DNA from: Ferirhizobium litorale
Lineage (GTDB): Bacteria > Pseudomonadota > Alphaproteobacteria > Rhizobiales > Rhizobiaceae
DNA length: 64,000 nt
Assembly (NCBI GenBank): GCA_030028905.1
Contig: JALDYZ010000010.1
Location: 1 to 64,000 of the forward strand
Reading direction: 5' to 3'
Shown here: positions 45,701 to 54,962 of the stretch, piece by piece
Layout: each line of letters starts with the position of its first letter
Position numbering within the stretch: the stretch's first letter is position 1
Notes under the pieces: generated by a model
Told to the model about the DNA's origin: nothing
What the model saw: only the letters and a program-made list of their open reading frames with translations
Databases searched by the model: none
Program-made: the position numbers and the translations under genes

Positions 45701-45796
45701 TTATTTTTTCGCCGGAAGTTGAGCGGGAAAGTAACGCGACATTTCCATTCCAACAGCAACGGTGCACATCGCTGGCTTTGTCCATGTCTTCTTCAT
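45701..45796 (-). CDS. pqqA: PQQ precursor peptide PqqA
   Basis: A 31-residue peptide substrate for PQQ synthesis. The conserved Glu-x-x-x-Tyr pair is in GMEMSRYFPAQ (Glu18 and Tyr22), whose side chains become PQQ. The start at MKKTWTKPAM has AGGAGGAG eight bases upstream. As in other bacteria it is the first gene of the operon and likely the most highly expressed. Confidence 0.95.
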   Translation of the reverse strand: MKKTWTKPAMCTVAVGMEMSRYFPAQLPAKK

Positions 45797-46016
45797 AAGT
45801 TTCTCCTCCTCACAAAGGGCCGCAGCGGCCAACCCCCATAATACGCGTAATTGCGCGATATCCAACCCGAGATGGTCATGAAATCTTGGCAATCACGCTC
45901 TTGTTTCCGATTGAAATCCGGTTTGTCTCCGCTAAACTACAAGTGGCACCGATATTTTTTCACAGTTCCGACCCGCGTCGGGAATCTGTATATTTTGTCG
46001 AACATGGGGATGTGAG

Positions 46017-47249
46017 GTGCCTTTTTTCCTCGTCTCGCTCATTTCAGTCTTTCTCGCGGCTTCGCACATCTCGGAGGCCTGCGCCCAGGAATCTTCGCAA
46101 GCGAACAGGGCGGTGCAGCCTGAACAACAGGTTTCTGAAGTAAGGCTCGGCTATCTTCGGGCCTATGCTCCGCAGCTAGCGCTTTCGGTCCTGGATGTGC
46201 CCCCGCGTGATGAAGGAATAGCCGGCGCCAACACAGCCATTAACGATAACAACACCACGGGTGCTTTCCTCAATCAGAAGTTCACTCTCGACGTTGTCGA
46301 GGTGGAACCGAACGAGGATGTCGTCCCCGCGTTCAATGGCATGGTGTCCAATGGTGTCCGTTCCCTGCTGGTGGACCTCTCCGTCGCGCAGCTCCTGTCG
46401 ATCGCCGATCTTGCCCGCGACAGGGATGTCCTGATTTTCAACGTCGGCGCTACAGACGACATCCTGCGCGAAGAAGAATGCAGGGCCAACGTCTTCCACA
46501 CCGTGCCCACACGCTCGATGCTTGCTGACGGCCTGGCGCAATATCTCATCTGGAAACAGTGGCGCCGGTGGGCGCTGATCTACGGCTCCCATGAGCCGGA
46601 CCGGCTTTTCGCAGATGCGCTGCGCCGGGCGGCTACGCGCTTCGGCGGCGAGATCGTCGCGGAAAAGGAGTTCGCCGACACCGGCACGGCGCGGCGCACG
46701 GATTCCGGCGTCGTCCAGATTCAGCGACAAATGCCGGTTTTCACGCAGGATCTCCCGGAATACGATGTGCTTCTTGTCGCGGACGAAAGCGAAGTTTTCG
46801 GAACCTATCTGCCATTCAGGACCTGGATCCCGCGGCCTGTGGCAGGAACGGCCGGCCTCACTCCTTCCGCCTGGCATCCCGCCAGCGAGCAATGGGGCGG
46901 CACCCAGATCCAGAATCGCTTCGCCAAGGCCAATGGCAGGCGGATGTTGTCGAAGGACATGGCGGCATGGACGGCCGTACGGATCGTGGGCGAGGCCGCC
47001 ACCCGGACACAGAGCGCCGCCTCCGACAAGATCGCCGCCTTCATTCGTGCAGACGATTTTTCCATCGCGGCGTTCAAGGGGCAGAAGCTGACGTTCCGGA
47101 AATGGAACTGGCAGTTGCGCCAGCCGATCTTCCTGGGCGATGGCCGTTCGGTCGTCTCGACCTCGCCGCAGGAGGGCTTCCTGCATCAGGTTTCCGAGCT
47201 CGATACGCTGGGCGTCGATCAACCGGAGACGAAGTGCGTAATAAAATAG
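46017..47249 (+). CDS. Periplasmic binding-protein-like component of a PQQ-linked ABC system
   Basis: A 410-residue exported protein with the fold of branched-chain amino-acid binding proteins, of the type found only in PQQ-dependent alcohol oxidation loci. A signal peptide covers about residues 1-23 (ending EACA). Landmarks are RLGYLRAYAPQLALSVLDVP, LFNVGATDDILR-type strands and WKQWRRWALIYGSHEPD. Its ABC partner genes lie at 48824-50487, but there is no matching importer permease, so its role may be a sensor or periplasmic partner rather than a transporter receptor. The start is the GTG at 46017 with GAGG just before it; this is tentative. Confidence 0.8.
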   Translation: MPFFLVSLISVFLAASHISEACAQESSQANRAVQPEQQVSEVRLGYLRAYAPQLALSVLDVPPRDEGIAGANTAINDNNTTGAFLNQKFTLDVVEVEPNEDVVPAFNGMVSNGVRSLLVDLSVAQLLSIADLARDRDVLIFNVGATDDILREEECRANVFHTVPTRSMLADGLAQYLIWKQWRRWALIYGSHEPDRLFADALRRAATRFGGEIVAEKEFADTGTARRTDSGVVQIQRQMPVFTQDLPEYDVLLVADESEVFGTYLPFRTWIPRPVAGTAGLTPSAWHPASEQWGGTQIQNRFAKANGRRMLSKDMAAWTAVRIVGEAATRTQSAASDKIAAFIRADDFSIAAFKGQKLTFRKWNWQLRQPIFLGDGRSVVSTSPQEGFLHQVSELDTLGVDQPETKCVIK

Positions 47250-47271
47250 CGGGAAAAACGGGAGGAAGCGA

Positions 47272-48258
47272 ATGCGAAGAGGGTTGAGGGTTCTTTTGGC
47301 CGGGGTGGTCGCCGCCGTTTGGCAGGCAGCCCCTGCCGCAGCCTATATGGTCTACGTGTCCAACGAGAAGGACAACACCGTCACTGTGGTCGATTCGGAG
47401 ACGAAGGAGGTCGTCCGCACCATCAATGTCGGCCAGCGGCCGCGCGGCATTACAATCTCGCATGACGGCAAGTTCGTCTATCTCTGCGCCAGCGACGACG
47501 ACACGATCGAGATCATAGATACCGCGACCCACGAGATCGTCGGCTCGCTGCCGTCGGGGCCTGATCCGGAACTGTTCGTGCTCTCGCCCGACGGCAAGAC
47601 GCTCTATGTCGCCAACGAGGACGACAACCTGGTAACCGTGATCGACCTTGAGACAAAGCACGTGTTGGCGGAGGTGCCGGTCGGCGTCGAGCCCGAAGGG
47701 ATGGGCGTCAGCCCGGACGGAAAGTCGATGGTCAATACGTCCGAGACGACCAACATGGCGCACTTCATCGATACCGCCACCAACGAGATCACCCACAACG
47801 TGCTGGTGGATTCCCGCCCGCGTTTCGCCGAGTTCAAGCCCGACAACTCCGAGGTCTGGGTCAGCGCCGAGATCGGCGGCACGGTCTCCGTGATCGACAA
47901 CGCGACCCGTGAGGTGAAGCACAAGATCACCTTCGAGATACCGGGCCTCAGGGCCGAGGCGATCCAGCCGGTCGGCGTGCGCATCACCGCCGACGGCAAG
48001 AAGGCCTATGTTGCGCTAGGCCCCGCCAACCGTGTGGCGGTGGTCAATGCGCAGACCTACGAGGTGGAAAGCTACGTGCTGGTCGGCCAGCGCGTGTGGC
48101 AGCTGGCATTTACGCCGGACCAGAAGCAGATCATCAGCACCAACGGTGTTTCCAACGACATCACGTTCATCGACGTTGCGACCGACGAACCTACCCAGTC
48201 GGTGACGGTCGGGGCCATGCCATGGGGGGTCGTGGTGTCTCCGAATTCAAGGTTTTGA
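47272..48258 (+). CDS. YVTN-type beta-propeller protein of the PQQ locus
   Basis: A 328-residue exported seven-bladed beta-propeller. After a signal peptide ending PAAA-YM come repeats of the form VSNEKDNTVTVVD...TINVGQRPRGI and YVANEDDNLVTVID...VPVGVEPEG. The propeller type is structurally like PQQ dehydrogenases but lacks their catalytic residues. It is typical of clusters with XoxF or ExaA. It may scaffold periplasmic proteins; the true role is unknown. It starts 22 bases after the previous gene, with GGGAGGAAG upstream. Confidence 0.85.
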   Translation: MRRGLRVLLAGVVAAVWQAAPAAAYMVYVSNEKDNTVTVVDSETKEVVRTINVGQRPRGITISHDGKFVYLCASDDDTIEIIDTATHEIVGSLPSGPDPELFVLSPDGKTLYVANEDDNLVTVIDLETKHVLAEVPVGVEPEGMGVSPDGKSMVNTSETTNMAHFIDTATNEITHNVLVDSRPRFAEFKPDNSEVWVSAEIGGTVSVIDNATREVKHKITFEIPGLRAEAIQPVGVRITADGKKAYVALGPANRVAVVNAQTYEVESYVLVGQRVWQLAFTPDQKQIISTNGVSNDITFIDVATDEPTQSVTVGAMPWGVVVSPNSRF

Positions 48259-48288
48259 GGGTATTAAAGATAGAGGGAGGAGAACAGC

Positions 48289-48765
48289 ATGCACTATAGG
48301 TCTTTCATATTCGCGACACTCATTGGATCTGCGTTGTCCATAACCCCAGGCGTTGCTCAGGATGCGGATGACGATGATGATGCAGTGCCTGCCACTGCTG
48401 CCGCCGAACAGGTCACGCGCGCCAGCAAGGACGTGCCCGAATTGATCCTAGGATCCGCCGAAGACAACTTTACGGTCAATCAGAAAGATTTCCAACTGAT
48501 CGCCGGGCAAGGCTATCGCTGGAAAATCACATCGGCGTCTGGGCTAGAATACAAGTTCGTCACCGACGTGTTTCGCAACGTCTGGATGAACCAGATCGTC
48601 ATCAACGACCTCGAAGTCCATATGAACGGTGCGCCGGCCTGGCTTGAATTCGATTCCGAAGGCACGATGCAGGTGCAGTTCACGACGGTCAGGCCCGGTA
48701 TCTACACGTGGTCGGTTCCGGATCTTGCCGACAAGGGCATGAAGGGAACGATTACCATCAAGTAG
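48289..48765 (+). CDS. Exported cupredoxin-like protein of the PQQ locus
   Basis: A 158-residue exported protein. The signal peptide ends VAQ-DA and is followed by an acidic run DADDDDDAV. The remaining beta-rich part (FQLIAGQGYRWKITSASGLE, NQIVINDLEVHMNGAPAWLE, TTVRPGIYTWSVPDL) resembles a small cupredoxin-like sandwich, but obvious copper ligands (Cys and paired His) are missing. The acidic run could bind metal ions. It is found next to the propeller gene in such loci. Function unknown. Confidence 0.75.
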   Translation: MHYRSFIFATLIGSALSITPGVAQDADDDDDAVPATAAAEQVTRASKDVPELILGSAEDNFTVNQKDFQLIAGQGYRWKITSASGLEYKFVTDVFRNVWMNQIVINDLEVHMNGAPAWLEFDSEGTMQVQFTTVRPGIYTWSVPDLADKGMKGTITIK

Positions 48766-48823
48766 CGCCGACGAGACGGGCCGGAACGCCGGCGCATCGT
48801 TGCTGCTTGGGAGGACAGGACGC

Positions 48824-49615
48824 ATGCAGCATGTGACAGAGAGGGAGCGTATGTGCCCGCCTGCCGCGCTTGACGTGTCGGGTGTCAGTCACTCCTATGG
48901 GCAGAAACAAGCGCTAACCGAGGTTTCGTTTTCGATCACCCCCGGCCTGTTTACGGTCCTGCTCGGGCTCAACGGAGCCGGTAAGACGACGCTGTTTTCG
49001 CTGATCAGCCATCTCTACAACACCCGCCATGGTTCGATTCGCATCTTCGGCCATGACATCAGCCGAAGGTCCGGCGAAGCGCTGCGTCGCCTTGGAATCG
49101 TTTTCCAGGCGCGCACGTTGGATCTCGATCTGAGCGTTTACCAGAACCTTTCCTACCATGCCTCGTTGCACGGTATCGGCCGTAGAGCCGCCCGTGTCCG
49201 GATCGCGAATCTACTTGCGCAGGTCGATATGACAAACCGGCTTAACGACAAGGCGCGCAGCCTTTCCGGAGGCCAGATGCGGCGTATCGAGATCGCCCGG
49301 GCCCTCCTGCATCGACCGCCGCTGCTTTTGCTCGACGAGGCAACCGTTGGGCTCGACATACAATCACGCGCCGAAATTCTGGCGATCATACGCGGACTGG
49401 TCGCCACCGACGGCACAAGTGTCTTGTGGGCGACCCATCTGATCGACGAGGTCGAAGATGAGGATCAGGTCGTGGTGCTCGACAGAGGCAAGGTGGTTGC
49501 AAATGGCAGAGTGGACGATGTCGTCCGTTCAGCTGGGGCAATCAGTATCCATCAGGCTTTTGCCGCATTGGCCGGACTGGTCCCGGTCCAGGCGGACAAG
49601 GGGAGCGCGATATGA
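48824..49615 (+). CDS. ABC transporter ATPase of the PQQ locus
   Basis: A 263-residue single-domain ATPase of the ABC-2 exporter type. Walker A is LNGAGKTT, the signature LSGGQMRR, Walker B LLLLDEATVGLD and the switch His in WATHLIDEV. With the overlapping permease gene it forms a two-subunit exporter. The start at 48824 has GGGAGG nine bases upstream; 48800 and 48851 are other in-frame ATGs. The cargo is unknown. It is not needed for PQQ synthesis itself in classical models. Confidence 0.88.
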   Translation: MQHVTERERMCPPAALDVSGVSHSYGQKQALTEVSFSITPGLFTVLLGLNGAGKTTLFSLISHLYNTRHGSIRIFGHDISRRSGEALRRLGIVFQARTLDLDLSVYQNLSYHASLHGIGRRAARVRIANLLAQVDMTNRLNDKARSLSGGQMRRIEIARALLHRPPLLLLDEATVGLDIQSRAEILAIIRGLVATDGTSVLWATHLIDEVEDEDQVVVLDRGKVVANGRVDDVVRSAGAISIHQAFAALAGLVPVQADKGSAI

Positions 49616-50487
49616 AGCGACACACCGCGCAGACCGCCATTCCCGCCGGGCTTGCGGAAGAGCTACGCGGTTTCCGATTGGATCAGTATCTCGTTTGCCT
49701 CAGAGGCATCCTCGTCCGCGAAGGCCTTCGCTTCCTGAACCAGCGTGAACGTTTCATTTCCTCTCTGGTGCGGCCGCTCTTGTGGCTCTTCGTTTTCGCC
49801 GCCGGATTTCGTCAGGTGCTCGGCGTTTCCATCATCCCGCCCTACAAGACCTATGTGCTGTACGAGGTATACATCACACCGGGCCTGTGCGGCATGATCC
49901 TGTTGTTCAGCGGCATGCAGTCTTCGCTCTCCATGGTCTACGACAGAGAAATGGGCAACATGCGGACCCTGCTTGTCAGCCCGTTTCCGCGCTGGTTCCT
50001 GCTGGTTTCGAAATTGCTTGCCGGGGTGGCGATCTCAATCCTCCAAGTCTATGTCTTCCTTGCCATAGCCTGGTTCTGGGGTGTCAGGCCATCCTTGGCG
50101 GGATACGTGCTGGTATTGCCGGCCCTGTTTTTGGCGGGGATGATGCTGTGTGCGCTCGGCCTGCTGCTGTCGTCGATGATCAAGCAACTGGAAAATTTTG
50201 CCGGGATCATGAACTTCGTGATTTTTCCCATGTATTTTGCTTCATCGGCGCTCTATCCCCTCTGGCGCATCCAGGAGTCTAGCCCGCTGCTTCACAAGAT
50301 CTGTCTTGCCAATCCGTTCACCTACGTGGTGGAACTGATCCGCTTTGCCCTCTACGCGCAGGTAGACTGGAAATCTCTTGTGGTGGTCGTGGCGTGTACC
50401 GCGCTATTTCTCGGCGGTGCTATTCTCGCCTACGATCCATCCCGCGGTTTGCTTGGCCGCAGGCAAGATGGCGGGGGAAATTCCTGA
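49612..50487 (+). CDS. ABC-2 type permease of the PQQ locus
   Basis: A 291-residue inner-membrane protein with six spans and the ABC-2 core. Marks are FISSLVRPLLWLFVFAAGFR, MQSSLSMVYDREMGNMRTLL, SPFPRWFLLVSKLLAGVAIS and MNFVIFPMYFASSALYPLWR followed by NPFTYVVELIRFAL. The MG-x-MRTLLVSP loop is where the ATPase docks. It overlaps the ATPase gene by four bases and the next gene by one. An export role is likely from the family. Confidence 0.88.
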   Translation: MKRHTAQTAIPAGLAEELRGFRLDQYLVCLRGILVREGLRFLNQRERFISSLVRPLLWLFVFAAGFRQVLGVSIIPPYKTYVLYEVYITPGLCGMILLFSGMQSSLSMVYDREMGNMRTLLVSPFPRWFLLVSKLLAGVAISILQVYVFLAIAWFWGVRPSLAGYVLVLPALFLAGMMLCALGLLLSSMIKQLENFAGIMNFVIFPMYFASSALYPLWRIQESSPLLHKICLANPFTYVVELIRFALYAQVDWKSLVVVVACTALFLGGAILAYDPSRGLLGRRQDGGGNS

Positions 50488-51113
50488 TGCGGAGGTCGAC
50501 CCTATTTGCCATCGTTCTAACGATTAGTGCCGGCCCTGGTTTCAGCGCACAGGGAGACGACCCTGACTGGCCATGCATCCAGCGCAAGGTGCCCGAGCTC
50601 TCGCTTGGCCAGATATGGATTGGCCCTGACCTTCCTGAAGCGGCCGCGGCCTGGGCGAATGATCCAATGATCCATGCTTTGGTCCAAGAACTGGCGGCCC
50701 GCCGACTGCCGTTGCCGGAGGCGGAGCAGAAGATAAGCTCCTTTGCGGCCGGCTTGCCAGAAGGTGAGCTAGAACAGCGTATGTCTATGCTCGTTCGGGG
50801 ATTGTTTGACTATATGAACCACGAACGCTCCCAGGTCATTTCAGGTATTGCCCGCTACGCTAGGGGCCAAAGGGACATGGCGGCTTACCTGCGCCGAGAA
50901 GCGTCCGAGGTGGATGCATTGCGGTCCAAACCCGATATCGATCAGCTTGTGCTCGCTCGGCGCAATGAGAGGTTGATTTTTCAGACGCGCATTTTCCAGG
51001 AACGGGCGCAGTCGCTGACGTATGTTTGCGAAGTGCCGACGCTCGTCGAGCAGCGCCTGTACGCGTTGGTCCGGGCGATTGTGGAGGTGCTGAAACGAGG
51101 CAGCCCCGGCTAA
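50487..51113 (+). CDS. Exported helical protein of the PQQ locus, unknown
   Basis: A 208-residue exported protein. A signal peptide (residues about 1-22, ending GFSA) precedes CIQRKVPELSLGQIWIGPDL. The rest is almost entirely helical, for example QKISSFAAGLPEGELEQRMS and LRREASEVDALRSKPDIDQL. Two cysteines, in PCIQRK and TYVCEV, could form a disulfide. It overlaps the permease stop (TGATG) and so belongs to the ABC operon. Relatives are known to me only from alcohol-oxidation loci; function unknown. Confidence 0.75.
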   Translation: MRRSTLFAIVLTISAGPGFSAQGDDPDWPCIQRKVPELSLGQIWIGPDLPEAAAAWANDPMIHALVQELAARRLPLPEAEQKISSFAAGLPEGELEQRMSMLVRGLFDYMNHERSQVISGIARYARGQRDMAAYLRREASEVDALRSKPDIDQLVLARRNERLIFQTRIFQERAQSLTYVCEVPTLVEQRLYALVRAIVEVLKRGSPG

Positions 51114-51374
51114 AAACCGGCTGCAGATCGATTTCGCATCGAGACCGACCTCAGGGATACCTTGTAGCTTGCCGACCTCATCGTCGGTCCAAGTTGCGCC
51201 GCGCGATTGTTTCCGCGCGGTTGACGCATATTTTTGGCGCCGCTATCGTTCATTTTTCCGGCTTTCTGTGGGGACCTTTCGATGCCCGCGTCCGGACACT
51301 ATGCGAAGCATGTGCGGTCCACCGGCATGTCTTGAGTACGATCCACCTTCGGGCGCGCGGGGAAAGGTGTTCAA

Positions 51375-51584
51375 TTGAATTTCGTTGACCTTGTCCTGAC
51401 CGTTTGCTTGTTGGCCAACCCGACCAGTTGCCGCACCGAACACTTGTACTTCGAAAGTCATGGAACGCTTTTTCAGTGCATGATGCTGGCACCGCCTGAA
51501 ATTGCGCGGTGGTCGCAGGAGCACCCAACATTCAGGATTGTGAAGTGGAAGTGCGATTTTCCAGATCGAGGCCGCCAAATCTGA
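51375..51584 (+). CDS. Small cysteine-containing protein, unknown
   Basis: A 69-residue protein, MNFVDLVLTVCLLANPTSCR, then FESHGTLFQCMMLAPPEIAR and KWKCDFPDRG. The N-terminus may be a short signal sequence, giving a small periplasmic protein with three or four cysteines. I recall similar short proteins scattered through rhizobial genomes, but no function. The start is TTG after AAAGG. It lies between the ABC operon and the convergent small gene. Confidence 0.55.
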   Translation: MNFVDLVLTVCLLANPTSCRTEHLYFESHGTLFQCMMLAPPEIARWSQEHPTFRIVKWKCDFPDRGRQI

Positions 51585-51614
51585 GGTTGTCTGGCGGTTC
51601 AAGCAGAATTGTCG

Positions 51615-51956
51615 TCAGAAGCAGCGCACTTCTGCTTCCGCTTGCGCGCGCTTCAATTCGGTCAAGGCTGCCCTTGCCGGGGCACTCTGTCGGAACAGCA
51701 CACCTCGTTCACCTGTCAGAAGCCCGAGACTCTTGAATGCCTCTGCCGCCTCATAACGCTCATACGGAACAATCGAGGCTATGACGTCGATAGAACAGGA
51801 GCAGTTTTCGAGAGCGGCACGTGTTTCGCCATTGGCTTTCATGCATCCATAAACATAGTCGACAACGGCAAGGGTTGGGTAGCTGTCTGCCGCATAGGCC
51901 TGAGCGGAGGCCAGGCATATGGCCGCGACCGGAAGTATGATTCGGGCAAGTTCCAT
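51615..51956 (-). CDS. Small exported protein linked to PQQ/XoxF loci
   Basis: A 113-residue protein. The signal peptide MELARIILPVAAICLASAQA ends AYA-AD. The mature part contains DYVYGCMKANGETRAALENC, then CSIDVIASIVPYERYEAAEA, with three clustered cysteines. Proteins of this type appear in PQQ-dependent alcohol oxidation loci, so a periplasmic helper role is plausible but unproved. The start at 51956 is chosen because it opens the signal peptide; an in-frame ATG lies 11 codons upstream. It is transcribed away from xoxF. Confidence 0.65.
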   Translation of the reverse strand: MELARIILPVAAICLASAQAYAADSYPTLAVVDYVYGCMKANGETRAALENCSCSIDVIASIVPYERYEAAEAFKSLGLLTGERGVLFRQSAPARAALTELKRAQAEAEVRCF

Positions 51957-52374
51957 CGATCCATTGTCAATAGTATGAAGATGACGCATTATACTGCCCA
52001 TGCGATATACGGGACAATAATAAAATTCGACTATATGTGAATACAAAGAAATTCTACCAGTGTGTTTGCATTGCAGCAATATTTATGTGCAGCGCCAAAA
52101 ATCAGTGGCGTCATTGCTTATGTTGATAGATTGACATATCTTTCTCATAGTTTCCGCCTTCAAGGCTTTGTCGATGGGAGCGACAAGGTTTCGTAGGTCG
52201 GCCGGAAGGACCGAATCGGTGCCACTATCCTTCCGATTGACCGTGACACGCTGTCGGAAGCATAGATCCCGCAAAAATTCATGCGTCTCTCGTGAACCGC
52301 TTCGGCCCGATAGGGGGCTGTTTGCATTCGTGATGACGAGCCTCGGGTGAACAACCGCATCGGGAGGAATTCGC
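51957..52374. other. Long leader/promoter region of xoxF
   Basis: A 418-base gap upstream of xoxF with no convincing gene. It must hold the xoxF promoter and that of the divergent small gene. The only firm element is the GGGAGGAA ribosome binding site before 52375. No lanthanide- or methanol-responsive regulator is encoded in the window, so control is probably by an unlinked factor. Confidence 0.5.
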
Positions 52375-54279
52375 ATGGGCGTGCTTGCCAAATTTGTATA
52401 CCCGTCCCTGACAGCTGCCGGATTCTTGACGGCTGCCTTTGTCGGCAGTGGCTTTGCAAACGAAGAGTTGACGACGCTTTCGGCAGATCCGAAGAATTGG
52501 GCGATGCCGACAGGCGATTATGCCAACCACCGGTTTTCGAAGCTCAATCAGATAACCAAGGACAACGTCAAAGATCTGCAGGTTAAATGGACCTTCTCAA
52601 CCGGTGTATTGCGGGGTCATGAGGGAGGACCGTTGGTAATCGGCGACGTCATGTATGTCCACACGCCGTTCCCCAACATCGTGTATGCGCTCGATCTGAA
52701 CAACGACGGCAAGATCCTCTGGAAATACGAGCCGAGGCAGGATCCTAACGTCATCGCCATCATGTGCTGCGATACCGTCAATCGCGGTGTTGCCTACGGC
52801 GACGGGAAGATCATCCTCAACCAGGCCGACACGACTGTCGTTGCCCTGGACGCCAAGACGGGCGAGGTCGTCTGGTCGACGAAGAATGGTGACATGACGG
52901 ATGGCGGCAAGGGCGAATCCGGTACCGCCGCGCCGATGGTTGTCAAGGACAAGGTGGTGATTGGCGTCTCCGGCGCAGAGTACGGTGTTCGTGGCTGGAC
53001 GGCCGCCTACAATCTGAAGGACGGTTCTCTCGCCTGGAAGGCGTATTCTACCGGTCCGGATGCGGAAACGCTTATCGATCCGGAAAAGACAACCCACCTC
53101 GGCAAACCGGTCGGCCCCGACTCCGGCCTAAATACCTGGGAAGGCGAACAGTGGAAAACCGGCGGCGGCACGACGTGGGGCTGGTTCTCCTATGATCCGA
53201 AGACCAATCTGGTCTTCTACGGAACCGGCAACCCTTCGACCTGGAACCCGGTGCAGCGGCCCGGCGACAATCGCTGGTCGATGACGCTGATGGCGCGTGA
53301 TGCCGACACGGGCATGGCCAAGTGGTTGTATCAGATGACCCCGCATGACGAATGGGACTATGACGGGGTGAACGAGAACATTCTCGTTGATGCAATGCAG
53401 ATCAATGGCCAGCCGCGCGACGTGTTGGTGCATTTCGACCGCAACGGCTTCGCCTATACGCTCGACCGCACCACGGGAGAGCTTCTGGTTGCGAAGAAAT
53501 ACGACCCGAAGGTCAACTGGGCGACGGAAGTCGTCATGGATCCTTCAAGCGACCAGTACGGCCGGCCGCAGGTGGTGGCGCAATATTCCACCCAGCAGAA
53601 CGGTGAGGACGTGAATACGACCGGAGTCTGCCCGGCTGCGCTCGGCACCAAGGACCAACAGCCGGCCGCCTATTCGCCGAAGACTGGTTTGTTCTACGTG
53701 CCGACGAACCACGTCTGCATGGATTATGAACCCTACAGGGTCAGCTACACCGCCGGTCAGCCCTATGTCGGCGCAACCGTATCGATGTATCCCGCGCCCG
53801 GAAGCCATGGCGGTATGGGCAACTTCATCGCCTGGGATGCAGCCAAGGGCGAGATCGTCTGGTCTGTGCCGGAACAGTTTTCGGTCTGGTCCGGTGCCCT
53901 GGCAACGGAAGGCGACGTAGTCTTCTACGGCACCCTCGAGGGCTATATCAAGGCAGTCGATCTTGACGGCAAGGAGCTTTACAAGTTCAAGACGCCGTCC
54001 GGTATCATCGGCAACATCAACACATTCGAGCACGGTGGCAAGCAGTATATCGCTGTTCTGTCCGGTGTCGGCGGGTGGGCTGGGATCGGGCTGGCCGGTG
54101 GGCTGCTCTCTCCCGAGAATGCTGCTGCGTGGCATACCGCCGTCGATCAGGGTCGCGAGCAGGGCGACGAGGCCCAGGTCGTCGGAACAGCCGGATTGGG
54201 CGCCGTCGGTGGTTATGCCGCCTTGGCTGACTACACGACGCTCGGCGGCCAATTGACCGTCTTTGGTCTTCCCGACTAG
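52375..54279 (+). CDS. xoxF: Lanthanide-type PQQ methanol dehydrogenase XoxF
   Basis: Periplasmic quinoprotein of 634 residues oxidising methanol (and possibly other alcohols or formaldehyde) with PQQ. Signal peptide: residues 1-28, ending GFA-NE. The vicinal disulfide is Cys131-Cys132 (IMCCDTVN). Metal and catalytic residues are Glu181 (KGESGTAAP), Asn286 ([10 protein letters not shown]) and Asp328 in [11 protein letters not shown]. The extra Asp330, two residues after the catalytic Asp, is the lanthanide ligand; calcium-dependent MxaF has Ala there. Electrons should pass to the cytochrome encoded downstream. No MxaI small subunit is present, as usual for XoxF. A strong terminator follows. 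Confidence 0.96.
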   Translation: MGVLAKFVYPSLTAAGFLTAAFVGSGFANEELTTLSADPKNWAMPTGDYANHRFSKLNQITKDNVKDLQVKWTFSTGVLRGHEGGPLVIGDVMYVHTPFPNIVYALDLNNDGKILWKYEPRQDPNVIAIMCCDTVNRGVAYGDGKIILNQADTTVVALDAKTGEVVWSTKNGDMTDGGKGESGTAAPMVVKDKVVIGVSGAEYGVRGWTAAYNLKDGSLAWKAYSTGPDAETLIDPEKTTHLGKPVGPDSGLNTWEGEQWKTGGGTTWGWFSYDPKTNLVFYGTGNPSTWNPVQRPGDNRWSMTLMARDADTGMAKWLYQMTPHDEWDYDGVNENILVDAMQINGQPRDVLVHFDRNGFAYTLDRTTGELLVAKKYDPKVNWATEVVMDPSSDQYGRPQVVAQYSTQQNGEDVNTTGVCPAALGTKDQQPAAYSPKTGLFYVPTNHVCMDYEPYRVSYTAGQPYVGATVSMYPAPGSHGGMGNFIAWDAAKGEIVWSVPEQFSVWSGALATEGDVVFYGTLEGYIKAVDLDGKELYKFKTPSGIIGNINTFEHGGKQYIAVLSGVGGWAGIGLAGGLLSPENAAAWHTAVDQGREQGDEAQVVGTAGLGAVGGYAALADYTTLGGQLTVFGLPD

Positions 54280-54288
54280 TGCGGGCTT

Positions 54289-54330
54289 TGACAGGACCGC
54301 GCCTCAGGTGCGGTCCTGTCATACTCTTTA
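54289..54330 (+). terminator. Terminator hairpin after xoxF
   Basis: TGACAGGACCGC, a nine-base loop and GCGGTCCTGTCA form a perfect 12-pair stem ending at 54321, followed by TACTCTTTA. It begins ten bases after the xoxF stop. It probably reduces read-through into xoxG, giving more XoxF than cytochrome. Confidence 0.8.
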
Positions 54331-54448
54331 GACTGAGCCAATCGGCGCAAAGGCCGGACACTTGGCGTTGACACCTCAAACCTGTCGGCGTGTCGCTTGT
54401 CCAGATTCCCGAATTTGAAAAATTGATTCTGAATCGCGAGGTTTTTTG

Positions 54449-54961
54449 ATGGCTTTTCGCATGGCAATTTGGGCGCTGGGCGTCATGCTAGTGACAGGAG
54501 CGGTCTTGGCGGCAGACAACAAGGAAAAGGCCGCGGCAGTCTCGGAGGAAGACGGAAAATATTTCGATGCGGATGGAAATCCGACGTTCAAGATCGAAAA
54601 TGGCACGGTCGATTGGTACACGTTCAGCGGGTACCGACGCTATCATTCCGACTGTCACGTCTGTCATGGCCCAGATGGCGTCGGATCGAGTTATGCGCCG
54701 CCGTTGATCGAAAGCATGCAGAGCTTGGACTATGGGAGTTTCCTTTCGATCGTGGCCGAGGGGCGAAAGAACCTCGGTGCCGGCAAGGAAAATGTCATGC
54801 CTGCATTCGGCGACAACAAGAATGTCTATTGCTACCTGGATGATATATACATCTATCTGCGGGCACGTGCCGTTGGCGCCGCTCCCCGGGGTCGGCCACC
54901 CAGAAAGGCGGACAAACCCGAAGCTGCCAAGGCCTACGAAGCCTCATGCATGGGGGGCTGA
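54449..54961 (+). CDS. xoxG: Cytochrome c electron acceptor of XoxF (XoxG)
   Basis: A 170-residue periplasmic monohaem cytochrome, the expected electron acceptor of XoxF. Signal peptide residues about 1-21 (ending LAA-DN). The haem motif CHVCH is at residues 69-73 and a distal Met is available in NVMPAFGDNKNVY. The C-terminal tail is Pro/Arg/Lys-rich. The ATG at 54449 has GCGAGG seven bases upstream. It is the first gene of a unit with xoxJ, two bases apart. Confidence 0.88.
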   Translation: MAFRMAIWALGVMLVTGAVLAADNKEKAAAVSEEDGKYFDADGNPTFKIENGTVDWYTFSGYRRYHSDCHVCHGPDGVGSSYAPPLIESMQSLDYGSFLSIVAEGRKNLGAGKENVMPAFGDNKNVYCYLDDIYIYLRARAVGAAPRGRPPRKADKPEAAKAYEASCMGG

Positions 54962-54962
54962 A

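Noticed and set aside
45966-45984. Small hairpin before the gene at 46017
   Set aside because: Only a five-pair stem; too short to call a terminator or riboswitch.
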